DNA of 64,000 nt, from positions 124,001 through 188,000 of the forward strand of contig JADFUC010001732.1 of NCBI GenBank assembly GCA_019722365.1, written 5' to 3'. Below the pieces are notes generated by a model. That model had not been told where the DNA came from, ran no database searches, and worked only from the letters and a program-made list of their open reading frames with translations. The translations under genes and the position numbers were made by a program. Source of the DNA: Lithospermum erythrorhizon (taxonomy: Eukaryota > Streptophyta > Magnoliopsida > Boraginales > Boraginaceae). This document shows, one piece after another, positions 1 to 11,130 of the stretch. Numbering within the stretch: the first letter of the stretch is position 1; every line of letters starts with the position of its first letter.

Positions 1-198
1 AGTCTGGTCAATCACATTATTTCTATATAGATGATTTTATTCTTTTACAGCCCAAATGAAGAACAAGCTAACATGCCAGCATCTAACATGCTTCAGAAAG
101 ATTACCAATGCCTGATATCCCATTTTCCTCTACATGAAGGATACTTTCTTAAACTTGAATTAAATTGTTGCTAAATAAATTTTGTACATTTTGTAAGC

Positions 199-1446
199 CT
201 AGCTATCAGAAGTTTTTTCTTTACTCTGTTCAGCAACAGGAGAACTGCTTGCTTCTCCTTTACCGGAATTCAATGTGTCATCAGTCTCAATTATCTTCCC
301 GTCTTGCGGTATGAGACAAGGAATCCCATCAACAATCTGTATTGAAAATAAAACAAATATACGAAAGTAACAAGATTACCAAATAGAATTCTCACAAAAC
401 GATCAATTCAAAAAGCCAATCAACGCATTTCTCAGTACTATGATAATAGAGGCAATTAGAATAAAATCAATCAGAAACACTTTAGTTGTGTAGTTGCTTT
501 AGGGTGAATCGAGATTAAACTACTCATTCACCCCGTTCGGATACCTAGCCTAGTAGTTTCACCCCATTATCCTTCATTAATCTAAAGTCATTCGAATTGA
601 CCTAGCCACGGTAACGATATCCAAACAACGATTTAACGTATTCACCTAAACTCCTCTACCTAGGTTAATTTTAAAGGTTTAACCTCGCCCTAATTCACCC
701 CAACACACCTAGGCCTATAAAAGAACCTGAAGGTTCGATTCGGTTCGAAAATCCCTATTCGAGGTTTGGTTCGATGTAGCTCGAACCTCAACTTTAGGTT
801 CGACCGAGTTCGAATTACATACACTTATAACTTTTTTTTCCAATTTTCTTCTTATTTTATCATGAAAATTTGCATTTCCGTTCGAACCGAACCTCGAATC
901 TAAGGATTTATCGAACCCTGATGATCTTCGGTAAAGTTGGGGTTCGTTTACCGCCCTAAATTTACACACCTAGTGAATAAAGGATGAGTATCTCCTGGGG
1001 CACTTCAAATAGCTCATTCAACATGTGATCTCCAATAACCCAAATCATAAATTATCTTAGAAGTCCTTAACTCGTTTATACATTGATCCCTAATCCTAAA
1101 AAGATCAAAACTTTATATACTGAACATGCAAAATTAATTCTTTGGGATACATTTAATTAGTTATAGATAAGTAAAAAGACAGAAAAAACAATGTATTTAC
1201 CGGAAAAGAAACTCCAATTGTGTCACTGATTAAAGAATTTGTTTTCTCACAAAACCTTCAAAAATGAAGAAATCTGAGTAAAGGGTACATAAAAAACAAC
1301 CAAAACAAATAAAAAATACACAAAAAACAAAAGAAAAAAGGGTACCTGAGAGGTTGTTTAGAGAGAGGACAAACCAACATATCAAGAATTGATTTATTGA
1401 AGGAAATCACTGTATCTTTAAAAAGCACCTTGTTCAATCTCACCAT
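199..1446 (-). CDS. preY/Trm112-like small protein (UPF0434 family), 3 exons
   Basis: Coding exons are 1446-1346, 1255-1201 and 336-199 (101+55+138 nt), giving 97 aa and a TAG stop. All junctions are GT-AG and in phase; Arg34 is split across intron 1. Exon 1 carries LVCPLSKQPLR (residues 24-34), exon 2 NSLISDTIGVSFP, exon 3 IVDGIPCLIPQDGKI, followed by a Ser/Glu/Lys-rich acidic tail. These blocks match the short Trm112-like domain of mitochondrial preY proteins, and the length fits the family. In animals preY stabilises mitochondrial SAM-dependent methyltransferases for ubiquinone synthesis and complex I assembly; the same role in plants is inference. The ATG at 1446-1444 is the first in frame and is followed at once by the family-like MVRLNK start. 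Intron 2 (337-1200) holds a MITE-like insertion. Confidence 0.88.
700..975. mobile_element. Small MITE-like insertion in intron 2 of the preY-like gene
   Basis: A block of about 250 bp rich in GGTTCG and its complement lies between two copies of ACACACCTAG (703-712 and 964-973), read as a target duplication. Its ends are imperfect inverted repeats: TAGGCCTATAAAAGAACC on the left and, reversed, TAGGGCGGTAAACGAACC on the right. The TAGGG-type end and roughly 8-10 bp duplication point to a hAT-derived non-autonomous element. It has no plausible coding capacity; the small open frame on the minus strand is low-complexity. Confidence 0.55.
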
Positions 1447-2038
1447 TCTATGATTAAATATTTTTTTATATTTTTTATATTGGGGAATCTCAACCTAATT
1501 TAGGGTTCTATATCACTGCATTTTGGGGTTTTACTATGAGTAGCATCTTTCTTTTTATTTCTTTTTATTTTTTTCTCATTTATATCATCTTTAATAAAAA
1601 AGCATGGAACTATCACATTAAGCTTCGGCGGCTTTTGGAAGCGAAAAGCTCGCTTTTATAAGAAATGAACCTACGGTGCTTATTTAAGTTATGCTGATTG
1701 CACGTTACTTAACACTCTAATTTTTTACCAATCAGCTTACGCCCGCAGTACATTTGTATCATCTTTCTTTTTAATTGATGTTGTACATTTATTACGTAAC
1801 TAGTAAAATAGATCTGCATAAAATGAGATAATAAATAAAGTAATTAATTATTTACGTAAATTTATAAATTATACTTTTGATTTATATTATAATTCATTTT
1901 GTTCATAGTTATATAATTCCTTATAATTTTTTAATAATAGATTTAAAATTTTATTACCATATATTTTTATTTAAGCAAAACATGTTATATATATTATAAT
2001 AAAAAATAAATTTCTAAAATAAATATCCAAATATATTA
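1447..2038. other. AT-rich intergenic DNA upstream of the preY-like gene
   Basis: No open frame with recognisable protein similarity. The 1447-1600 part should contain the promoter and leader of the minus-strand preY-like gene, but no distinct element could be assigned. The rest is A/T-dominated. Confidence 0.5.
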
Positions 2039-2279
2039 CTCCATCCATACTAAATGATTATCATACTTGGATGCAAGGCTCAAAATTAAAAAAATTTACG
2101 CCTTCATCGACAAACATAATTTTGATTTTAATAAAATTTAATGTCAATATTAAAATAATTTTAAAATATTATTATTTGATTTTTACCAAATATTATAAAA
2201 CAGAAATAAAATATTTGAATTTTAACATTTAATCATGAAATCCGAATTTAAATATCGACAATCTATTGTGATGTAGGAG
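2039..2279. mobile_element. Stowaway-like MITE, about 241 bp
   Basis: The left end reads TA then CTCCATCCATACTAAATGA. The right end, reversed, starts CTCCTACATCAC and is followed by TA (2280-2281). The TA dinucleotide on both sides and the CTCCxTCC-type terminus match Stowaway (Tc1/mariner-derived) MITEs. The interior is AT-rich and non-coding. The right repeat is weakly conserved, so the element is old. Confidence 0.6.
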
Positions 2280-2945
2280 TATTGGGATATGTATTCGATA
2301 CTTTTTATTTCAATTGTTGAATGTAATACAAAATATCACATAATTTAGATATATATTCTTAATAGTAATTTTTGGATTAGAAAAATTATTTTTCAATTTA
2401 TATGAATAATTATTATACAAAAAATTTAGTATGAGTGCATTCATCTATCAGATTAAAATGGAATTTACTTATTATTATGATATTAAAAACTCCAAGGCAA
2501 TATTATATCAAATATTTTTATCTGATAGGAAGATGTTGAGTATTTTTTATATAATTGGACGAAAATGTTGATAATGAATATATTGGTAATTAACATATAT
2601 ATGAAAGTGGTAAAACTATTGCACACATTATAAGAGAATAGATAACTCTAACTATGTTTGAAATGTTATAGAATTTTTAGGCAAAAAATTAGTACTTATT
2701 AATTATTGAATTATTATAGGAGTCATTTTTAAAATTTTATTAGAAACATATTTTTGAACCAATAAAATATATTATGATAAGGTAATATAGTAAAAATAGT
2801 GTAAAAAAAAGCAAAGAACATAACTCACACTTCTTTATAAAGTATATGATATATCCCTATTATGATAAAATAAAATTAATACGGAGTAGCATTTACTTTA
2901 ATTGTAGCCAATAGAGTAATTTCCATTGTAAAATCTATTTTGTAA

Positions 2946-3940
2946 TTTACTCCTGAAGTCGGCCGCCCTAAGGTTAGGTTCACGATAACATAAACATTGA
3001 GTCACCATACACTCGACCAAAAAGAATGAAGGAAAAATACAACGTGACTATGCCTAGATGGTGATCTAAGACAACAACAAATAGTACACTTCACAATTCC
3101 ATCAATCATACAAATCATATACAACACATTTTCTTAATACATGCTTTGACATAAACAAGGCATATACTCAAGCATCATTATATATCCTAGCCACCCAAAT
3201 CTCGAATCATGATTTACTCTACTCATCGCCACAATTGACGCCGCAAATTTACTTTTCCGAACAACAAACAACATCGGGGGTCCTCAAAATAAGGGATGAG
3301 CTTGCGGAAAGCTCGCGGAATACCCATATAACAAGTCATATTCAACCACACATATATAAACACGTACACGCATAATCGTGATAATTACTTTCATTATATC
3401 TTATCATATTTATTCATATCACTAATGCACTTCCTTACGATTCTCCTCTCTCTCTCTCTTTATAGTTTAATATCTTCAAAACCATTTTAATAATCAACTT
3501 ACAAAATAATTCAATAATAATAATAGATAACACTATAATATCAAATAGCTCAAATACATCACATGTTAAACAATAACTCTATTTTCGCCTCTGTCAGAAA
3601 TTTCCACACCAATCTCTAATGAGAAAAAACAACGCCACTCATTGCTTCTACTCCAAAGAAAACGAGGACCAACAAATACAACTCCGCTACCTCTACACCA
3701 AGTAGACGGGAACACACACCACAACCTGCAGGAGGGACACGTCATTCGTTGCCTCTACACCAAGCAAACGAAGATCAACAAAATACATCTCGCCCAGAAA
3801 CGTCATTCGTTGCCTCTACACCAAGCAAACGAAGACCAACAAAATACATCTCGCCCGCTACCTCTACACCAAGTAGCCGGGACACACACCTCAACCTGCA
3901 GGAGGGACCAACTAACCGGAATAGAGTTCACACATAATCA
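2946..3940. repeat. GC-enriched repetitive block with tandem Pro/Thr-coding-like repeats
   Basis: After an AT-rich stretch, base composition changes near 2946. Between 3640 and 3910 the unit beginning GCCTCTACACCAAG recurs: two near-identical copies of about 61 bp start at 3751 and 3812, flanked by two copies (near 3683 and 3857) of a related unit ending in CCTGCAGGAGGGA. Two frames stay open through this block only because the repeat lacks stops. It may be part of a decayed LTR element; I could not identify LTR borders. A short CT run sits near 3443-3460. Confidence 0.55.
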
Positions 3941-3945
3941 TATGA

Positions 3946-4075
3946 CCGTTGATTCCATTGAATACCGGAGTATAGGGCCGTTGATTCTAACAAATACCGA
4001 CAATACAAGTCGTTGATTTGCCATCACCGTGATCCTACGGACCGCCGATTCTCAAGAATACCGAACATAATCTCA
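3946..4075. repeat. 32-bp tandem repeat, four diverged copies
   Basis: Units starting CCGTTGATTC (or close variants) begin at 3946, 3978, 4010 and 4042, exactly 32 bp apart. Each carries an AATACCG-like core about 16 bp further on, degraded in the third copy. It directly follows the GC-enriched repeat block. It is not a CRISPR array: the repeats are contiguous and diverged, with no conserved repeat/spacer alternation. Confidence 0.7.
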
Positions 4076-4905
4076 CTTCCCATAATATCCACTTCCATAA
4101 TATGGTCATATCATAACCTCATACTAATACATAACCATTTCAATATCACTAAATATCATCAATACCTCGATAATTTCTCAATATATATATTTCATCATTT
4201 ATCATTCTCGTGTCCCCATTCTTTTTCATATATTACCATCATCACGTTATCTTCACATAACATCATAAATCTCAACATCCTATATTCACATCAATATCAG
4301 AATAATTCATTTTCGCATTCTCATCCTTTCTTAATGTTATCAACTAATTGATTGACTTTCTATTCATTACATTCATAAACACATATAATCTCATTTAACA
4401 ATTATTTTATAACATTAACTTTACCCATATATGCTTATATATTATAATATCTCAAATCTATAATATTCCAATATCTCATATATTGATATTCAACCTAGTT
4501 TCTCACTACAACCAATTAGTTCAATCAACTCATTCTCATACTTATACACCTTGTACCATTATATCACACTAATATAATCAAGATCACATTTTACTAAATC
4601 TCATCTCAATAATTAACTTTCTATATATATCCACCTTATTAATTATCGTATCAACCTACTCGTAATCCTTTTAATAGTTATTCACTTACAACAACCCAAA
4701 ATATACAATACACATATTCATAATGAAGTAGGAGAAAATTTTATATATAATAAAGTTTCTTAACTCAAGTAAAGCAAGCACGACGTGGCATTAAGCAAGC
4801 TGAGGTGTCAAACAAGCACGACGTGTCGCTTTGCTTCTTAACTGTGAGGGGAAAAGATGAATAGTATTTAGCTATACATTTATCTAGTTCTCGAGCTTTG
4901 TTTTG
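4076..4905. other. AT-rich intergenic DNA before the NLR remnant
   Basis: Strongly A/T- and C/A-biased, with no recognisable coding sequence. Near 4770-4835 a short phrase containing AAGCAAGCACGACGTG occurs twice about 35-40 bp apart. The cores GACGTGGC and GACGTGTC resemble ABRE/G-box sites, but a role for them is only a guess. Confidence 0.4.
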
Positions 4906-5640
4906 GGGTGAGAGAAGACTCAATTATTACTTAAATCATATATAACAAAAAAGATTGAATTAATTGGAGGAGTAGGTGGGGAGCTTCAAAGCATAATGAT
5001 GGATTTTCTCAAAGGAGCAGACATGCTTGTTCAAGATCATCCAGGTGTGAGAAGTTGGGTTGACCAAGTTGGGGATGTTGCTTGTGATGTTGAAGATGTT
5101 CTTGATGAATTTGTAATGCGATGCTCATATCATGCTCGTTCAACTCGAATACATGAAATCAGAAATCGAATCAGTGATATTTCAGAAACACATGAGAGAT
5201 ACAACTCAATATTATCAAGCTTCGAGCAATGGATGGGGGAAGGATTTGTTAAGACAATAGATGGCATTACACTAGAAGAAGTAGCAAAAGATTATTTCAA
5301 TGAACTTATTGATAGATGTTTAATACAAGTTGCTCGGACTTATGATGATGGAAGTATTCAGTCCATTCGTGTCCATGACATCATGCGCCACATTATTCTT
5401 GTCCATTCGTGTCCAAGATATCAGTCCATTCAGGTATTCAAAACTTGATGCGCCTTAAAGTACTTGACTTCACTTTTATGTCTAATGAATTGCTGAATAA
5501 AGTGGAAAATTTGGATAAGCAAAGTGCAGCTTACTTAAGGATTCTACAAATTCCTCGAGTTGGCATTCAACTTATATTGATGGTAGTTTTTCGGAAGCTC
5601 GCCGTTTGGATAGAGAGACTTGGGCATTCAACAGTGTAAT
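4906..5640 (+). pseudogene. CC-NLR (Rx-type) gene remnant, NB-ARC deleted, frameshifted
   Basis: Reading from 4906, the frame starts inside a coiled-coil domain (LIGGVGGELQSIMMDFLKGA) and contains DVACDVEDVLDEF, the EDVID-type motif of Rx N-terminal domains. Intact NLRs then have about 300 aa of NB-ARC (P-loop, RNBS, GLPL). Here the frame jumps near 5220 straight to WMGEGFVK...TLEEVAKDYFNELI and SIRVHDIMRHIIL, which is the winged-helix/MHD region. After about 5409 the similarity moves to another frame (VHSGIQNLMRLKVLDF, start of LRRs) and stops at 5640. The open frame extends upstream to a TGA with no family-type start; the first ATG (4996) lies inside the CC domain. It is truncated at the 5' end, internally deleted, frameshifted and 3'-truncated. 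Intact members are cytoplasmic immune receptors; this copy cannot be one. Confidence 0.85.
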
Positions 5641-6007
5641 GAGTTTTTTTCATGAGTGGTGATTAGTGAAGCAAGCAATGGGGGTGGACATTTTATTATA
5701 GCATTAGCCAGGAACTAATAAGAACATCAGCAAACAAATTTGATCAAATAACAAAGTATCAAGCAAAACCAACACAACATAGCAGAAATGAGTGAAGCGC
5801 CAACAAACCACGTATATTCGAGTTATAAACAAGAGTGCCTATGATACATGAAGTTGAGTGTGAAAAAGGCAACTTTACAGGCACAACCAATTAAGCATAT
5901 TCCAAATTCAGTTCAAGACACTACCTATAATAGTATACAGGTTACCAGATCTTTACAATATGTCAATATTAGTTGCAGCGTAGCAACCACAATAGGCTTC
6001 TTGAGAG
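5641..6007. other. 3' flank of the MCA gene
   Basis: Lies between the NLR remnant and the MCA stop codon (6010-6008). It probably includes the MCA 3' UTR, transcribed leftward. Short open frames on the plus strand here have no family resemblance and run antisense to the MCA end. Confidence 0.5.
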
Positions 6008-9000
6008 TTAGGCTTCCATGTACTGTGAAGGTGGAGGGATGATCTCCGTCTTCCCTGGTCCTGCAATTAAAGAATCAATTGCATTTTCTCTTTTGCCTCA
6101 AGGATGAATGAAAGAAGTCAAGGTTGTAATTTTATACTCAACAAGATACTTAAATGGTCGATGATACATCTGTAACAGATGGTAGAACAGAATGCAATGC
6201 AATATTTTTTCTTGATTCAGGTTTTGTTATGCCAGGGAACTGCAGGTTGTATGTATATATTATAGGTTCTTGATAGCAAATTTTAATCATTAAGATCAAC
6301 CGCCAATTACCATGAGTTCGACGAATCTCCACCTCCCGCCATTCTTGAACAAGGGCACAGCAACAACACATGAAGTGTGAAAGGAAATCGTCAAACCAGC
6401 CTCCCTGGAGACAGGAACATAGAAAATAGGATAGCAGAAGTCATCAAGTGTATGCTTTTGCAATCGAAATCATTACTAATCATGAGGGATAGAAATATTC
6501 ATCGAGGAAAGAAGTGGATCTTGGGTATAGGACCTAGAAAAAAGGCACACTCCTAACCATGCAATTCAAAAGAATTTGAAATCAATTCATTTGATAGGTT
6601 TTCTAATATATTAGTTTAACATAATCTACTCACTCCTCCACATTGACCTTGGGAAATGTAACATCCATTTACAAATTCCTTTTTGAATGACCGAGTTGAC
6701 TTTTATTATCAACCAACTCAATCTCAAATATTTGACAAACTAAAAGTCAGCTAGGTTGTTCAAATTGTAAGAGTATGTGGTTTACTATCCATTTTCTTCC
6801 TCGTTTTCCAGCTTTACATTTCGGAAATTACATACTCCCTCTATCCCAAAAAGATTGTTAAGTTTCATATATTAAAACTGCATTGAAACCAACTTTTGGG
6901 ATGGAGGTAGTACCTCGATAGAGATGGTAAGTTTGGAGTTTGGACTTACTGTTATGTTGAGGTTTTTGCGGAGCTTCCTTCTGATGCAACAAGTATAGCA
7001 ACAGCAAGACAATATCAAGGAATAAGCGATCAAATCATTGCAGGCTTCTGCAGAAGCTGCATCAAAGAAAATGTGTAGGTGGGGTAGGGATCGTCAGTTA
7101 GTACTGATTGTAAGAATAAACATGCGCACCAAAGTGCCCAAAGAGAAGCAACATTGCACACAAAGTACAAACAATGCAACAACCTTAGTTTCAATGAATT
7201 AGATATTTTTTATACTTATTCATGACAAATTCCATGCGAGAACATGGAAACAGGCATGACCAGGCTACATCAAATAGCATTCCGGAACGTTATTTATCGG
7301 TTGTAATCTTGAAATACCATGTCTTCAGGTAGAAATGCTTTTCCTGAAGTGTGTATGAAGATTTCCCCAAATTCAGCAGTCAGTGAACTCGATCTAGGTT
7401 TCAGTATTTATTAGTTGGTACGCGACCTTACCCCTGTGATAGCAGGGAGCCTGTTTCCGAATTGACCCCATAAGTAAAGTGCAAACACTATCTACTACTT
7501 CACTAGTGATAAGAAGAGTAGGTAGTGTTAAAAGTAAGAGAGATAAGTCTGAAAATGACATTCAACAAAGTCTTGTTCTTTATTTAATAAATTGGAAAAG
7601 GCAGCTATTAGTTGATTCGAAGAAAAGTAGAGGAACTCACAAATGTGGTGGTTTGTAGCAACAGTTGCAATCTTTGACAACGTTCCACAAGGGAAGAAGC
7701 ACGTTTTGAGGCCTACATCAAAATTTTCAGATATACTATTATTCAAATATGAAGGGTGTACTGGAAAATGAATGTTGATCAAAGAAATTATTGAAAAAAC
7801 AGTCCAGGAATCTTGGTAGTTCCACTGGCAATAGGTGAAGGCGTGTACCTAGTACCTAATCAAATCTATTACTCTTGATTATAAAAATGATGTATATAAC
7901 AGAACTGTCGAAGTGTTGAGATAAGACATACAAAGAAGTGGCTCGGAGCAACACCCCAGGAGATCAGAATGCCATTCTTCCCCATAATGAGAGCTGCTGG
8001 AATACATCATCTCGTGTTTGGATGTAACTGAAGAAATATTTCTGCATGAAAAGAACGGATTTATGGTGAACAGAAATAAGAATATCTCATTTGGATCTTA
8101 CAAACCTACTTTTTCATATGATAGAAATTAGTAACTAATTGCAGGTTCCTACACCGAGAAAAACATGGGAAAGAATGATCACATATATACATGCTTCATA
8201 TAATAGTACAGCTCTGATTCATTCAGAAGATTAAAGACATATTTCAAAGGGGGAATGGCTTGAACTTCATGCAGAACAAACCTTAAAGCCAAGTCATTTT
8301 CACTACTCTTAGTGAATTTTTCCTCATGATGATTATCATTGGTTTCAACGGGAGAACTATGGTCCACCTTTTTGGATGCTTTCACAGGTGAATCCTTTTC
8401 TTCAAGAGTATTGACGGCCACAGCTTCTGTGACCTCAATTAGTCGCTGAATAACTTCACATTGGCCAACATCTAAGTGTGCTTGTGATCGTTGCAGTTCT
8501 AACTGAAGCTTTTTGTTTTCCTTCTTTATAGCCTCTTTAAAAGGTAAGTTTGGGTAGGAACAAGATAGTGATTTCTTCAGAACTACAGTATCTTCTTTTG
8601 AAGGATCGGGTTTCATAATAACATCTTGAACTTTTCTGTCCTCATCATCCAATGTGTATTCACATTTATCCATTTCAATATATTCTAGTCTCTCCTACAA
8701 CAGAAGAATATCCATTTTATCATATTCAAGAATCTTAGAAAGAATAAGGAAGTCACAATTGAATCAAGGAGCCAAAAAAAAAAGCTCATAAATTGAATAT
8801 CATATAATCTAACAGTCAAACATGTTCATTCTTGGGTCAATTCGGAAACAGCAGCTCTGCTATCAGGGTAAGGCTGCGTACTATCATGTTCATTCTTGAA
8901 TATCATATAATCTAACAGTCAGGCATGTTGATGTTGAACCAGATACCATATGCAAAATAGCTGTAAGCAACAATGTAATAGCATTTTGACAGCTTGAAAG

Positions 9001-9942
9001 TGACAAAACGTATTTTCTAATCAATCCCAAACCTAGATTAAATTTCTTAAATCAATTCAACTCTAAATCAGTTTTGTAAAAGTAATTCTTTGTTTTTTAT
9101 TTGTTTTTACCCAATCATAGGGGATGTATAAATAAGAAATCTTCCATTGACCATTTCTGCAAGCACTTTATCCGTCCTGATACTGAACTTGGAAGAACTG
9201 CAGGTCAACTGACTAGGTGTAGTTTACTTTGGAAAGCTCGGTATACAACGTACGGACGTTAGCACTCTAGCACACAATCTACCAATAAAAACTCACATTC
9301 TACCATCCAAAAACATGTAAAAGAAACAAAGATTCCCGGTGCAACATTCTATTCCAATGTTTCCAACTCCATGCTCTTACTAGTAAATAAGCACACAGGT
9401 GTAAAAGCAAGACGGCACGCAAGAAGACCACATAAACTGCTAAGAATACTCAATAAGACATTCAACTGAAACAATATAACCAGGAAACTGAATTGAGCTA
9501 CATAAGGAAAACAAAGCTGAAAAGAGATCTATACCCGGACCCGTGCATTATCCACTAGAGTGATCAAAGGAATAATCTTCAAATATTGGTCAATTTCAGT
9601 CTGGGCTCTCCGGAACTGGTAAACAATGTTCCATCCCATGGCCAGCAGATAAAAGAAACTCCTATCTTGACAACTATTAACCAAAATGTAAGCCCTCCTT
9701 AGCGAATCCTCTAACTGCTCTAATGGCTCCCGGGTTACTGAATACTTCTTAAGCTCCGAAATCTTTAGAATCTCCAACAAATTCCCGATCAACTTCAAAT
9801 GCTGAGCAAATTGCCTACAATTTTTCTTATGCATTCGAGCTGTATTCGCAGCTTTCACTATCATCGCAATTAGCCTAACTGCATCAAGCCCTGCTAATTG
9901 GGCTCCATTTGCTATCTCCCCAAAATGCTCCCAAGTAGGCAT
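6008..9942 (-). CDS. MCA1: MCA1/MCA2-type mechanosensitive calcium channel protein, 7 coding exons
   Basis: Coding exons are 9942-9535, 8694-8282, 8041-7932, 7712-7641, 7056-6950, 6404-6311 and 6060-6008; all introns are GT-AG and all phases agree (1257 nt, 418 aa; Arabidopsis MCA proteins are about 416-421 aa). Exon 1 carries the N-terminal region (LDAVRLIAMIVKAANTARMH, NCRQFAQHLKLIGNLLE, LVDNARVR) with the membrane segment. Exon 2 adds an EF-hand-like stretch (YTLDDEDRKVQDV) and a coiled coil. Exons 3-7 form the Cys-rich PLAC8-type tail: EEWHSDLLGCCSEP, CFFPCGTLSKIA, SLILSCCCYTCC, FMCCCCALVQEWREVEI and PPPSQYM. MCA proteins mediate Ca2+ entry on plasma-membrane stretch. An in-frame TTG lies three codons upstream; the ATG at 9942-9940 is the plausible start. 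Whether it is MCA1 or MCA2 cannot be told. Confidence 0.95.
6835..6910. mobile_element. Stowaway MITE, about 76 bp, in an MCA intron
   Basis: The left terminus CTCCCTCTATCCCAAAAAG follows TA (6833-6834). The right terminus, reversed, is CTACCTCCATCCCAAAAG and is followed by TA (6911-6912). The CTCCCTC...TCCC terminus and TA target duplication are the Stowaway signature. It sits 38 bp from the splice donor at 6949 without disturbing it. Confidence 0.85.
7417..7471 (-). repeat. SINE-like fragment (GGGTCAATTCGGAAACAG family), minus orientation
   Basis: Read on the minus strand, this MCA intron piece contains GGGGTCAATTCGGAAACAG, then CTCCCTGCTATCACAGGGGTAAGG in two adjoining parts. The phrase resembles the 3' part of TS-type plant SINEs. 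A second copy in opposite orientation lies at 8835-8884. Confidence 0.55.
8795..8925 (+). mobile_element. SINE-like fragment flanked by 14-bp duplications in an MCA intron
   Basis: The core at 8835-8884 (GGTCAATTCGGAAACAGC ... GGGTAAGGCTGCGTAC) is bounded by two copies of CATGTTCATTCTTG (8821-8834 and 8885-8898). Outside these, GAATATCATATAATCTAAC also occurs on both sides (8795 and near 8898). The 14-bp repeat is what a LINE-driven insertion leaves; the second outer duplication shows that the target was copied as well. It lies well inside the intron between exons 1 and 2. Confidence 0.6.
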
Positions 9943-10533
9943 CTCCTCCAAACTCCTAAATCACCCAACACCTTATTACCGACACTTCTTATTCCACTTT
10001 TTTTACATCACCATATTCACCATTTTACTCAAATGTAACATAACTAATCATATGTTGTCAAATATTTACAGAAAGTTGAATGTGAAATGGGGATCAGCAT
10101 GCAATGCAGAATCTAGCCGACCAAATTGAACAGATCTTCAACTGCTCATCTACAAAAGAATAAGGCCACTGATTGAGTCAGCACCAGAAGTTGATCCCAT
10201 CATTACAAAGAGACAAAAAAAGTAAAAGGGCAAGAAAAATAAAGCCTAAACTAACTACCAAGCTACAGAAATAAAGCAGCAAACAGGGAAAAGTAAGTAG
10301 TTTAAATAAATAAATACATACTCAATGAGAAACAGAAAAACATATGCATATATACATACTCATACATAATACATTTAAATAAATAACAAACTTTGGGTAA
10401 TTAGTTTTACCCAGTGCGCAGTAGCAGTTACCGATCTCCGTTAAAAAAAATAACAAACTGATATTGAAAAAGAAGTAAAATCTAATGAAAATTTACAAAC
10501 ACATACATCATTACATAAAACTGAAACTTTACT

Positions 10534-10850
10534 TCAAGAACCAGTTAAATATCAACAAAAAAACATCATTAGTATATATCAACATTGCATTACAGAAAAT
10601 TAAAGAGATTAATTTCTTCATCAGATTGTATAGTATTTCAAGAACCAATAACATATCAACAAAAAAAACATCATATGAAGTTAAATATCAACATAGCATT
10701 TAAAAAAAAATTATTAACTTGTTCATAAAATTTTATATATTTCAAGAACCAGTTATATATCAACAACAAAAAACATCACAAGTAGATACATATCAAAAAA
10801 ACTAAAAATATTAACTTGTTCATCAGAATTTATAGCATTACAATAAAAAA
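10534..10850. repeat. 103-bp tandem repeat, about three copies, upstream of MCA
   Basis: The phrase TTCAAGAACCAGTTAAATAT followed by CAACAAAAAAACATCA begins near 10534 and recurs near 10638 and 10740, a period of about 103 bp; the last copy is incomplete. Between phrases lie AT-rich stretches that also align (TTAACTTGTTCATCAGAATT-type). The array sits between the MCA start codon and its probable leader exon, so it is likely inside a leader intron. Confidence 0.65.
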
Positions 10851-11130
10851 AAAAATGAACAACCCAGATGAGGTTATTGAATTGTGAGCCAAAAATTGTA
10901 TTAGTACATTGAAAAGCAAAAAGAAGAAGAAGGGTAGGGAGCAAAATGGTGAATTGATATGTGTGAAAACAGAGGAGTTTGTGAGGTTGAGAGGGTACTT
11001 TTTGTTTGTTGTCTGTATGTTTTGTCCTTTTTTGGTAATGAATTGAAGTAAATGCAAAGTAGAAGAAGATGGACATAAATGTATGGGAGACTGCTGGGCT
11101 GTTATACACACATCCAAACATTCTATAGTT
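10840..11130 (-). promoter_or_regulatory. Probable MCA 5' leader exon and core promoter
   Basis: On the minus strand a pyrimidine-rich, CAA-rich stretch runs from about 11100 down to about 10850, typical of a plant 5' UTR, and is followed by possible donor sites. Just upstream, CAACTATAGAATG near 11125 resembles a TATA box. Beyond 11130 the sequence is A/T-rich with no structure. The assignment rests on position and composition only; no coding continuity can be used. MCA genes elsewhere have introns in the leader, which fits the gap of roughly 0.9 kb to the start codon. Confidence 0.35.

Noticed and set aside
3642..4016. 124-codon Thr/His-rich protein
   Set aside because: It is generated by tandem DNA repeats, with a second overlapping frame equally open; no sign of a real gene.
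3946..4075. CRISPR-like array
   Set aside because: Repeats are contiguous and diverged with no spacer pattern; the DNA is from a plant.
9943..9951. Upstream TTG three codons before the MCA ATG as start
   Set aside because: TTG is not a normal plant start; the ATG at 9942-9940 begins the conserved N-terminal block.
10753..11121. Phe-rich open frames on the minus strand
   Set aside because: Two overlapping frames lie in a pyrimidine-rich stretch better explained as the MCA leader exon.
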